Positions 53,471 to 63,575 of a stretch of 64,000 nt of DNA are shown piece by piece (position 1 is the first letter of the stretch; the number at the start of each line of letters is the position of its first letter). The position numbers and the translations under genes are program-made. The stretch comes from Acrasis kona. Its lineage: Eukaryota > Heterolobosea > Eutetramitea > Acrasida > Acrasidae. The notes under the pieces are model-generated. The model did no database searches. It was not told the DNA's origin and worked only from the letters and a program-made list of their open reading frames with translations. The stretch spans positions 1-64,000 of the forward strand of contig JAOPGA020001252.1 in NCBI GenBank assembly GCA_026419775.2. Reading direction: 5' to 3'.

Positions 53471-54454
53471 ATGAGTCGAACACATTCACTGTGCATGCTA
53501 GTTATATTAACGATATCTTATGTCGCCCTAGGACAAATACAGCAATACACAACAATAGATGTTCAAATAACACCATCAAAATATGATTTGTGTTATTTAG
53601 ATGTTGTGGAAAATATAACAATCTCATTTACAGGAAGTGGTACTCATACTTTATATAGGTTTATACCGAGCAATATCACTTGTAAGTTAATGTCCTCCAC
53701 ATTCAAACCAACCTCATAAATAGCAGGAATAGCGGACGTCCGAAACATTAACGCCACATCTCTTACCGACGGCATACAATTACAGGACATCAAACGATCA
53801 GGCTATGACTCCACTCTCAAAGGCTTCGTCATCATGTACCTTGTGTACAATCCTCAAAGTTTAGAAACTGGTACTTTCTCAGTTTCATTCACAGCAAATC
53901 TCATGACACCTACTCCACAAAGCAACTCTGGAATAGTGTCTTGGTTCTTTAACACCAACTACGAAGGAGAAACAAATTATAGAAAGGTACAAGTATGTTA
54001 TCCCTCTTCATTGATATCATCGTCGTCAAGCACGGACGGTATAGTTTTGGTCCAAGTACCAACGCTCAGCTCCTATCAATTCACTCCAGAGCTACCATGC
54101 ACCACATTCATGCAGAAAAATGTTTCGGTGGCAAGTACCGTCTTCATCTATTTTGACTTTAAGTTCCTATCGTCCGTAACATGTTACAACGGAGAAGTAA
54201 CACATCCAATAAGCACTCCACCAACCGAAACTGAGATTGCAGTCGCTGTGGTGTTGTCAATGATAGGAGGATTTTTACTTTTCGTTCTTGGTGCTCTAGG
54301 TTGCACAGCATGTTATTGGTGCACACATTCTGATTTTAAGTTTAAGAAGAACAATCGGATATATCAGTTCGAGACATTACAAGAGGACAATGGACCGGTA
54401 TTCTTTGAAGAAGAGATGGACGAAGAAGATGATGACAAGATCATATCATACTAA
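53471..54454 (+). CDS. type I single-pass membrane protein, 313 aa
   Basis: Two exons: 53,471-53,681 and 53,724-54,454, with a 42-base intron; ATG at 53,471. A signal peptide (MSRTHSLCMLVILTISYVALG) is followed by an extracellular beta-rich domain with several sequons (ENIT, SNIT, INAT). One membrane helix follows (VVLSMIGGFLLFVLGALGC), then a Cys-rich stop-transfer CTACYWCTHSDFKFKK and an acidic cytosolic tail (FFEEEMDEEDDD). The family is not recognised. It could be a receptor or adhesion-type protein. Confidence 0.75.
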
Positions 54455-54565
54455 ATGTGTTACAATTGTGTATCTCAATGGATCTCAAGCTATGGTGAAT
54501 TTTAAATAAAATTAGTTTTATTGTTAAATAATTGTAAACTAAATGGTCAACTAACACAATTAAGG

Positions 54566-55235
54566 ATGTTCATTTTGTCTTTGGTTAAGGACAAATTGAG
54601 AGTAGACCCTTCACGATTCGACTTAAATTATGACATGGCACTTGAGAATTGCATTCATTCTAAATACAGCAACAAAGTGCTGCCGAATGTTGGATTTTGC
54701 ATCTGTGTGCATGATTTAACAGAAAAAGGAGATCCTTATATATATCCTGGTGATGGAGCGTCATATTCAGATGTAAAATTTAGACTTGTAGTTTTCAGAC
54801 CTGGAATAGGAGAAGTCATTAGAGGTAAAGTTTTATCTTGTGACCATCGGACAGGCATAAAAGTGAGTCTCGGATTTTTCACAGACATTTATGTTCCACC
54901 TCACTTACTACCCGAGGGTTCCGAGTTGTAAGTTTTTAAATGTTTTTTTCTTAAACTAAATGTCCAGCGATGATGGTACTAATCTTTGGACTTGGGTTTA
55001 TCAAGATGTTTCATATGAATATAAAATAGGAGGGTCCTTTACATTTAAAGTCTCAAACGTGCAATTCAACAGCAGTTATACTGACGTTGAAACGCCAAAA
55101 GTAGTACTCAAAAGAGGTCAAGCGCTCATGGACAATCCAAGACACAATAGCAAAAGCATGGAGGACACACCATTTGTGGTCATCGGGCGAACAAATGAAT
55201 CTGGTTTAGGTATGGACGAATGGTGGGAGCAGTAG
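54566..55235 (+). CDS. RPC8: RNA polymerase III subunit RPC8 (RPC25, POLR3H)
   Basis: Two exons: 54,566-54,927 and 54,968-55,235, with a 40-base intron; 209 residues, the family length. The N-terminal tip domain (MFILSLVKDKLRVDPSRFDL, KYSNKVLPNVGFCICVHDLT) leads into the S1/OB domain (YPGDGASYSDVKFRLVVFRP, GEVIRGKVLSCDHRTGIKVS, LGFFTDIYVPPHLLP). This is the Pol III counterpart of RPB7, part of the stalk that binds initiation factors and nascent RNA. The ATG at 54,566 fits the conserved MF start. Confidence 0.93.
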
Positions 55236-55695
55236 TCTTCAACTTGTTTACTTTAAAAATAATAAAAAATGTTTAAACTTACGCTGCGGTGTTTATGTGA
55301 TGACTTTTGTTTGCAAAGCGGTTTGTCAGTATCAGAGTGCACAGATTTCCGTTTTATAGACCTAGGTTACCTTTTTTAGTTCAAGACGAACGAAGTTCAC
55401 ACGAGGTACCTCGTTGGTTTCGAATCGAACACTACGATCATCACGAAAAAGAAGAAGCATTGATCGCATATCAACTTTGACAAATTACAACGATTATCTT
55501 TGACGCAATTCCATTCCACTCAATGTGATGACGTGAGCAGATATTTTGATAGAACTTACTTTTGTCCAAGTTGATACAATTCGTAAAAATATGTCTATTT
55601 ATATTACTTATTTTTAGTTTTCATGAGATGACCAGATTATAAATTCTTAGCAAACAAACTATCGAAACAAACAAACGCAACAAAACACAAACACA

Positions 55696-56544
55696 ATGTC
55701 CACACAAAACACAGATCCAGATCGCGCAGTCGAAGACAGTCTATTGACTATCAACCCCGATATGAAGCAAGCACACAAGCTAGAGCACTCTCACCCAAGT
55801 GAGAAGGCTAAGGTCATCGATGCCGACGCCCAAGCCAAGAAGGCTGAGGAGAAGGCAAGCGACAAGAAGGAGGAAGTCAAGGAAAAGGCAAGCGAAAAGA
55901 AGGAAGAGGTCAAGGAAAAGGCCTCCGAAGCCAAAGAGGAAGTCAAGGAGAAGAAGGACGAAGCCAAGGAAGTTGCCTCATCTGCCCAAGAAAAGGCCTC
56001 CAGCGCACTTGAGTCTGCAAAGGAGAAAGCCGTTGAGACTTATGAGACCGTCAAGGAAAAGGCCACCGAGACCTACGAAAAGGCAAAGGAAGATGGTGTC
56101 GTCTCATCCGTCCAATCAACTGTACAACAAGTTGCAGAGAAGGTCCAAGAGACCGTCCAATCAGCAGTATCTGCCGTCAAGGGAACCGCCAACAGCGACG
56201 ACTCTGCATCAAAGAAGGCAGAAGATGTCAAGGAGACCGTAAAGGACGCCGCTGCAGATGTCAAGAAGGACGTAACAGAGGGTGCCAAGAAGGTTGACGA
56301 AGAGACCAAGGACACACAAAAGGATGCACAAAAGAAGGCACAAGAGGTCAAGAAGGACGTTGAGGAAAAGACCGAAGAGACCAAGAAAGATGTTGAGGAG
56401 AAGACCGAAGAGACCAAGAAGGAAGGTGGTGGATTCTTCAGCAACTTGACCAGTGCCATCGGAGAAGCCGTTTCAAACGTTGCAGAGACTTTGCACTTGA
56501 AGAAGGCTGACGACTCTGAGGAGAAGAAGGAAGAGAGCAAGTAA
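55696..56544 (+). CDS. LEA-like Lys/Glu/Ala-rich stress protein, 282 aa
   Basis: Single exon from ATG at 55,696. Residues about 35-230 are amphipathic 11-residue-type repeats (KEEVKEKASE, AKEEVKEK, ETYETVKEKATE, TEETKKDVEEK) like group 3 LEA proteins. A short Gly/Phe segment and a terminal amphipathic helix (FFSNLTSAIGEAVSNVAETL) follow. LEA proteins are disordered in water and protect membranes and proteins on drying, which would suit an encysting organism. Codon choice (AAG, GAG, GCC) is more GC-rich than neighbours, suggesting high expression. Confidence 0.7.
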   Translation: MSTQNTDPDRAVEDSLLTINPDMKQAHKLEHSHPSEKAKVIDADAQAKKAEEKASDKKEEVKEKASEKKEEVKEKASEAKEEVKEKKDEAKEVASSAQEKASSALESAKEKAVETYETVKEKATETYEKAKEDGVVSSVQSTVQQVAEKVQETVQSAVSAVKGTANSDDSASKKAEDVKETVKDAAADVKKDVTEGAKKVDEETKDTQKDAQKKAQEVKKDVEEKTEETKKDVEEKTEETKKEGGGFFSNLTSAIGEAVSNVAETLHLKKADDSEEKKEESK

Positions 56545-56578
56545 ATTCAAAAAACTGTAAAAACATAAAATTTTCGTT

Positions 56579-57955
56579 TTATTTATCGAATGCGAATACT
56601 TTTTCTCTATTGTGGATTGATTGTCTGCATATGGGACATTCAGTTTCGACTTTTGTAGAACAATTTTGACAAACGCATAGATGGTTGCATGGCTTAAAGA
56701 CGACACTTTTTCTGGTCTCCTTGCAGATGACACAAAGTAATTCTTCTTCAAAATCATCAAACTTTGCTTGAAGCGATAATTGTACTAGACTATGCGCATG
56801 TATGATTTCTTGTTGCAGGGATAAAAGTTCTGGAACCTGTAAATCGTTTGCAGTCTGACCTGTTTGTCTTTGTAATTGATCTCTTAACTTTTTTGCATTC
56901 TCAATGTGTTTGTTAGCCAACTCCTGTGCGGCTTTGATTTTTGAAATGCTTCTCTCCTCAACCAAACTTAGTTTTCGTTCGTAATGTTCTTTTTGCTGCT
57001 TCAACTTTTTCTTCAACTCTGCAACCTCCGTCGAACTTGAACCTGACTCCTCCGTGTATGATATGTCCAAGTCGCTTTTATTTTTATCCTCTTCTACACT
57101 ACTACTGTTGGACGTGTCAATGTCTGGTAGCTGGAAGTTTGCCACTTTTACGAGACTTGGAGAAGCTGGGGGTGGCGACGTTAATCTTGCATGAATTGGT
57201 TTTCGAATCAACTCAACATAAGAGTTATTCGTTATTCCCAGTTGTCTTGCGCTGACTTGGACTTTAACGTCGGGAATAGGCTTATGCTCATAATGAGAGC
57301 TGGATGATGATGTGATTAAATGCAGCGATGTTTCATGCCTGGGTATACAGTTATCAGGTACTGATTCTTCTTGTAGCTGATATATCTTATCCTTCAAGTC
57401 TATCAAAGTGCTAAAACAATTGATGTAAACTGCACCCAATGGTTTTAACACCTTGTTTTGGTTTACATAAACTTTTACTCGAATAGCATCCTTAGTTGTT
57501 AGGAAGTGCGAGCGGTAAAAAACTTACAGGTCTGGTCATGAGTTCAGCGAGTTGCACATGTTCTGTTATTCCATTGTTTGGCCATACCTGTTCAGTTAGT
57601 TTCGCGTGCATTGTATACTACTTACTAGACAGTTAGGAGAAACGCTAGGGCTGCTTCTTTGGTCCGAGTGTAAAAGTGTAAAGCCAAGTAAGAGCAATAA
57701 ATCGGTGGCCCCAGGGACATTGGAAATCCTTTCGATAAACTTGGGTTGGTCAGTTTTTATCCTCCTAAATTTTAATTCGTCAGGATGTTCGATGATGTTT
57801 TTGAAGATGTTTGATAATGTGGACCTTGTGTTCTGATGTTGGGAGTGCGTTTGAATCTTGTTCAAATGCTCTTCTATTTGTTCGTATAACTTTGGATAGG
57901 ATTTTACTAGCTCGTTGTACTTTTGCACAGTAGGATTAGATGTTGAGTGGTTCAT
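56579..57955 (-). CDS. PUB-domain / coiled-coil / RING ubiquitin ligase, 433 aa
   Basis: Three exons: 57,626-57,955, 57,528-57,587 and 56,579-57,490, with introns of 38 and 37 bases. Exon 1 encodes a PUB domain (LSNIFKNIIEHPDELKFRRI, GATDLLLLLGF), which in other proteins binds p97/VCP. The middle has a beta-grasp-like stretch (IRVKVYVNQNKVLKPLGAVY), a Ser-rich linker and a coiled coil. The end is a C3HC4 RING (CVICKETRKSVVFKPCNHLC ... CPICRQ), of the MDM2/IAP-like C-terminal type. The first intron has GTAAGT, a CTAAC branch and AACAG, and joins NCL to VWPNNG in frame, so PUB and RING belong to one gene. Likely a p97-linked E3 ligase. Confidence 0.75.
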
Positions 57956-58012
57956 TAGTTATTGTAATTCAAACAATGATTTTAAAATAACAGCTTTATA
58001 CAAGTAAAATTA

Positions 58013-59874
58013 TTAATTATCTTGTCTAGAACGATTTAGCGCTCTTTCGAATTCGCTAAGCTCATTTCTTTTCTCATTCATATTCATGTGCATCTGGTGC
58101 AGCTCTTCTCTTTCAGTTTTGGTTTTCAAATCAACCTCACTCGGATAATTCTTTTCCTGCATTAACAGTTTCCTGTTCAACACCTCTTCGGTTTGTTCAT
58201 GGGTTTGATTCCAACCGACAACTGTTTTATTGATAAATTTAACCTTATTATTATACTCTTCGACTTCTTTATTACTTGGGTGCACCAACTTTGCACTTTC
58301 CAGTTTAGAAACAATTTGATTCGTCATCAATGCTTCCACATCCGATTGCATGCTTAGAACAAGTTTACTGATCTGGTTACTCATATCAGCTTTTAGTCTA
58401 GCCTCTAACTTTTTTATTGACTTTTTATGCTGTTCTTCTACCTTTTCAAGTGTCTTGTTTTTGAATTCCTCAAACTCTTTACGTAGATCGAACCCTAATT
58501 GCTTTTGGTCATCTATCAGCGGTAGCACATTTGATTCCTCTATCACCTTGACTCTTTCTGACAGCTGTTGGATACCAATAACCATATCCTTTACTCTAAA
58601 CATACATTCCCTAACACCCTTAGATATCACTTCTAACTCTTTGGATTGATCTACTATTGTTGCTTGGTGCTTTGAGGAAGTATTGTCTATTTTTTTTGAA
58701 TGTAGGTTGGAAGTTTGACCAAAAGAATTAGAGGACAATTTATTAATCTCGGAGTTCATTTCCTCTAGTTTTGTTGACAAATCATAAGCATTGCCCAGAG
58801 CCGTTTGTATGATGGGGACTGCAGATGTGTTGTCTGCTTTCCTTGACATAAAACTATCCAGATTTCTATTGTTCCTTTGCTCTTCTCTGATTCTTTCTTC
58901 GAATTCATTCTTTTCTATCTGTTCGTTTATTCTTTTGTATTCATCATCTGGAGACATGAAATCTTCCATGAGATTTCTATTTACAGGAGAAGTTAATTTT
59001 GAAGGAATCTGAATGTGTTTTGGAACAAGTCTTGCATCAGAACTATCCGATGAAGTAGTATTGACAGAGCTGTTGGACGACAGTACATTTGTTTTCTTTT
59101 TATTAATAGTCACCAATGGAGACGGCGAAATTTCGTTCAAAGAAAAATCGTTCTCATCAAATAAAATTGTTTTTTGTCCATTTTTGAGCCTACTATCTCT
59201 AGTAATTTGCTCGACGCTATCTTCTGTATCTGAGGAATCCAGTCTTGATAGCAATTCTGCTTCTATTCTCTTAGATTCTAGTTTAGGACCTTTTATTGGA
59301 CTACTGGAGCTTTTTATTGGAGCATATGACTCCTTGACTGCAACTTCGCCTGGTTTAGGTAAATTTAGTGGAGTTCTGTCGAAAACAAATATTTTGTTTA
59401 AATAGACCCTCCCACCACCAAATGTTTCTACAATTTCAAACTTTAGGTAAATGTATTGGCTTGGAATAGGTCTGACCGAAAATAATTGATACCCAACGCT
59501 CTGTTCATGTTAATAATTGATTAGATTGCTTCACATACTGTTTCTGGTGTAAAATGTCCCCAAGGTACAAAGTGCTTTTGATCCCCATTGCTAAAATAAG
59601 AGGCGACGTACAGTTTTACCTCTTTTGCATTGAAAATGTATTGTTTATGGCAGTACCATCCTACGAGGCAAATTGAGTTTGTGATCTTTTTTGAATCAAT
59701 CTTGATGATAACGCTTTGGGGCAAAAATTGCTCAGATACCCAATACTGCTCATATGATTGTCCAAAGTTGATTACATTTTGAGCACTGTATCCAGCTGTT
59801 TCGCTAGAGGAATAAACGACAGATGCTCCATTGCTTATACTTGCTAGGTTGGGAATGTCATGTATGGTTGACAT
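58013..59874 (-). CDS. galactose-binding-fold / coiled-coil protein, 607 aa
   Basis: Two exons: 59,539-59,874 and 58,013-59,500, with a 38-base intron; ATG at 59,874. The intron joins GHFTPET to SVGYQLF and completes a jelly-roll (F5/8 C, SUN-like) domain of about 150 residues (ASVVYSSSETAGYSAQNVIN, FLPQSVIIKIDSKKITNSIC, YIYLKFEIVETFGGGRVYLN). A Ser/Pro linker and a coiled coil of about 350 residues follow. The layout resembles SUN- or centrosome/cilium-associated proteins with an N-terminal discoidin-like fold. No signal peptide, so likely cytosolic. Exact family not recognised. Confidence 0.7.
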
Positions 59875-60048
59875 GGCGACTATATTTGCCGCAAAGTGAT
59901 GGTTGTTCAATAAATTGTAAAAGAGTGAAGGTCAAAAAGATGATGAGAAAGAAGATGTAATTTTTATTTTAGTTTCAACTTGGATGGAACCGCGATATAA
60001 TAACCACAAATCTCACTTTGTTGTGTTAAGCAATGCTTGAGATAAATC

Positions 60049-61026
60049 TTACGTGTATGGCTTAATGTTGGCCTTATCAGGATTTAAAATCTTTTGCTGA
60101 CTGGAATCGTAGTTGCGGACTGGAGTACTGCCGGGCTTATGGGACCAAAATCCATCCAAGTCCTTTCTGTACCACTGTTGAATGTAAAAATTAATTAAGT
60201 TGAAATTATACGTACATGAAAATCTTGATGTGGCCAGATTACCAGAGAAACGTAGTGGCCAACACTGGGATGTTCCTTTGTAGGGCATACTTTTTCCAAA
60301 GGTGTCAATCCATCCCTGATGCTTGCAGGCCAAGTTTCGGTACATGTGCTGCTCTTGTATTCTGATCCAGATCCCTTTCCTGGTTGTGCAAAAGTATCAG
60401 TGCGAACATCAGTGGCATAATTGTAACAGTTGTTATATCTGAGTGCCGTTATATCTTTATTCCACCTATTTTAAGTTTTCCAAATTTCTACAAACTCAAC
60501 TTACTTGTCGGGGTTGTAACGAGTAACATTGTCTGGTCCTCTTATAATTTCGTTTGCACTAAGGGGAATGTTTTGAAATTCTGTATAAAGTTCTGTTACT
60601 ACTCCGCTCTGAATGACCTCTGCAACGTGATCAGCCACCTGAAGGATGTTGTTCAAATCGTCATTGGACCTTGTTCTCATCTTGATGTATGAGGCCAATA
60701 AAATTGTTTCAACCTCCTTGTTGTTAGCAACATAGAGGCATTTAGGGAGGGAGGGATCACGAATTTCGAATCCAGTGTACCCCAAGGTTGATGCAAATCT
60801 ATTGCAGTCGTGTTGCTCTTTTCCAACAAGAGGATCGGCTATAGTTTGTTACTCACGTGTTTGAATCAATTAACTCACCAAAGCTCAAAAACTTGACACG
60901 CTCTGGTCCCTCAAGATACCATTGTGGGTTCTCTCTTGAAGAGTATACTCTCATGGTAACTGTGGTCTTCTCACCTACCACGAACAAGGAAAGAAGAAAG
61001 AGTAATATAGTAACTCTAACAAACAT
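60049..61026 (-). CDS. secreted NNCYNY-family protein, 285 aa
   Basis: Four exons: 60,879-61,026, 60,505-60,838, 60,216-60,465 and 60,049-60,174, with introns of 40, 39 and 41 bases; ATG at 61,026. A signal peptide (MFVRVTILLFLLSLFVVG) precedes the body. The second half has ALRYNNCYNYATDVRTDTFA, QPGKGSG, GHYVSLVIWPHQDFHWYRK and DGFWSHKPGSTPV. I recall this NNCYNY...HWYR..G.WSHKPG pattern from an uncharacterised family scattered across bacteria and eukaryotes. A Cys in NNCYNY, the GHYV and the HWYR His could form a papain-like (CHAP/NlpC-type) active site. Function unknown. Confidence 0.75.
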
Positions 61027-61729
61027 CACCAAACCACTCTACACTAAATTGTTTGTGTTGAAATAAATCTGTTCCCATTTAAAGCAACTCCGCTGCATGT
61101 GTAAAAACGGAGTCGCGCAATATATACGGAGTGGAAATAAAACAACTGTAACAACTCTTAGTATTCTTGAACCATCAATTTGTTTAGATTTTATTTATCA
61201 TATTGCCTGCCAACTCTAGATACATGACTAGGATATACTCTAGAATCAAGGAATCTCTAACATCGGGGAGTGTTAAAAGTACAATTCGACTCTACGAACA
61301 CAAGAAGGTTTCATGAAGTAGTTTTTCTCTTATTTTAATAAAATTACCAGTCAGTTCGTCCACCCATGACCCACACCTCTCGTAAGAAGCATGTAGCGAT
61401 CATCTATGAGCGACAAGGGTAAAAATAATACCACTTGAGCTCGTTATCACGCTCATCATAGGGGATCATCCATCGTCATCCTGGATTTGGGGCAGTAAAT
61501 AGAATTTCACTGCTAATGTACTACAGAAAAGATCCTGTTGGAGTACAATCATGAGTTTTATCAGTCATCAAATCACCTCTTATATAAGACTTAATGTTGT
61601 CCAATATTCATTTCTAAAATATGGTTGTTACAATAATATTTTTCAAAACTTCAAGAAGACACCTCAAGAATAAAAGTTAGTTTGATGATGCATCGAACAT
61701 TCAAATAAACAAAAACTTTCAAAATTATG
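61027..61729. other. intergenic with a duplicated gene end
   Basis: The stretch lies between two minus-strand genes. From about 61,630 it resembles, and at 61,663-61,723 it is identical to, the 3' end of the triple-Ubl gene 33 kb away. The rest is AT-rich with a TATATAAG near 61,582 and no supported frame. Confidence 0.6.
61663..61723 (-). repeat. 61 bp dispersed repeat, copy 2
   Basis: Identical to the reverse complement of 27,930-27,990. In this copy the plus strand still reads LKNKS and stop, the last codons of the triple-Ubl protein, then the same 3' flank. Weaker similarity extends about 30 bases further upstream (caataat.ttttt), so it is a fragment of a duplicated gene end rather than a transposon end. 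Confidence 0.8.
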
Positions 61730-63297
61730 TTACAATTTATTCACATTTTGGACACCAAGACTTCCACCGTTCATCCTCTTATAGGTATAGAAATTAGGTG
61801 CCAACGATCCAGATGCCGTCGGGTTTCTAAATGGACACTCAAAGTCGGAATGTTGACAAAAACTCAGGTCAGTGGGATACTTGAAATGTCTCAACCAAAA
61901 GGCTCTGTCATATGATTTTAAAAGTAGCCAGTCATCTTTACCGCAGCGGTCAATGTCAAAGTAGTCGGGAGCAGCCCTCATTACCATCTGAACGAAGGCA
62001 TCAAAGTTCTCTGTGTGTTCTGAAACTTATTCTGTTGTAGTCAACTTTAATTCTATTTTGTAATGAAGGCGAAATATCGAAACTTTGATCGCAGTATCCC
62101 GTGGTTCGCAGTTCTTGTATAAAGTTTTTCAAGGCGCCGTTAAACTCCAAGTTGATATCCAAGGCTTTGCATAAATCGTCCACGAAATGTTGACAGTTTG
62201 TGAAGTGTTGTGAATATTGTTTTGTTGCGTTCCATTGACTAATGATGTCTGTTATTTTATCAAGAGCTTCGTTAACCTGAGGTCCTCTAAAGTACTTTTC
62301 GACATCGGCTGCTAGAATGGCGGCACCTGCATAACATTTTCTGGGAACCACTAAGCCGGAGTCATTCCATTCAAGATACCAAGGACCCACAATGAGTGCA
62401 GAGTGGAACATTCCAAACTGTGGAGAAAAGTTAAAAGTGTCCATGATGGGTGTCAACATGCGTACTAAGTGTACGTGTTGAAGAGGAGGTGTGAATTTCG
62501 ACGATGACTAGTTTGACTTTCAAATATTCTTGAGGCTGGATTAATGTTTTTCTTGGTGCGTTGCTTAGTTGTAATATCTCTTCATTTGTAAAGTCTTCAA
62601 TGTTGTTGGAATCTGCCACGCTCTGAAGAGGGAGGTCTGGGGCTTCGGCTGTGCTTCCCTCTAAAATGTCCGCCTTTTTCATTGTTTTCAACATTTCTTT
62701 TGTTTCCTGTTCGTCACCTTTTTGGTTGATTAGGTCCATCGTAAATCTCTTTGTTGCAACGTAGTCGGTGTCAAAGTATGCCTTCGATAGAGCCTGTTTG
62801 ACTACCAGTGACCTTACTTTCATGCGTTGCTGACTTGGTGGAAGCTCGTGCCAACCTTTTACCTTTTCCATCTTTTTCATACCTACGGCGATGGCCTTTT
62901 CTTCTTCCTGCTCTGCACCAGTGTCAGTGAGCGTACTTGAATTACGTTTTAGTGAGGCTAAATCTCCCAATTCAGAGTGCACTCTGTTATGAATCTATCG
63001 AGTTATGAACGAATTGTATTCTTTTTATTTACCTTTGCTGCGTTACCGATTGATACCCCCAAAGATGTCAAGGTCTCCTGATTTAGGAGCACTAGTGCCT
63101 CACCATCGATATCGTTCTCATAGAATTTATCTGCACATTAGCCGTGACAGGTGTTGTTTGAACGTACCTGCATATTGAGGGAAGTTATTCACCCTCAACC
63201 ATTTTGCTACGTCCTCTTTAGTCCAACTTTTAATGTTTCCATCATTAACAGGCCCAACCAAATCCTCTCTTGTGGATACGCTAGCAGACACCCCCAT
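61730..63297 (-). pseudogene. SAM-domain / NCQHF-domain protein, two frame breaks
   Basis: ATG at 63,297; exons 63,168-63,297, 63,033-63,130 and 62,994 downward, with introns of 37 and 38 bases. The spliced N-terminus is a full SAM domain (SWTKEDVAKWLRVNNFPQYA, ENDIDGEALVLLNQETL). A linker follows, then a domain I recall as expanded in Rhizophagus and other eukaryotes: FSPQFGMFHSALIVGPWYLE, WNDSGLVVPRKC, NCQHFVDDLCKAL, LLLKSYDRAFWLRHFKYP. The early His and NCQHF suggest a papain-like fold. The frame changes near 62,490 and near 62,015, where one fewer T restores HREL to DAFVQM. Each is a one- or two-base shift, so true decay and sequencing error are both open. Confidence 0.7.
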
Positions 63298-63575
63298 TTC
63301 ACAAAAATATTTGAATACTTACAATTCTTGACTTCAACAATTTTGGACAATCTGAATCGTGAGTCCATAGATAAGGATGAAGTTAGAAATGTCGGTTTTC
63401 ATTGTGCTATTTAAAGTTCATTTAAATAACAATCCAAGACAATTCATACAAATGAACTAACCAGTCAATGTTCAATAGGAATGCTTTTCCATCCTTTTTA
63501 TTTTGTCAATACACCACCACATCTTCATCTTCAATGACACCAAAAACATTCACTTTAATTAAAAAAAATTGAAGT

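Noticed and set aside
56073-56540. Ser-rich antisense frame opposite the LEA-like gene
   Set aside because: Same cause: it mirrors the AAG/GAG/GTC repeats of the real gene.
57528-57611. Separate start codon at 57,611 for an independent RING gene
   Set aside because: The ATG lies inside a good intron (GTAAGT, CTAAC branch, AACAG). Splicing joins the upstream PUB frame without a shift.
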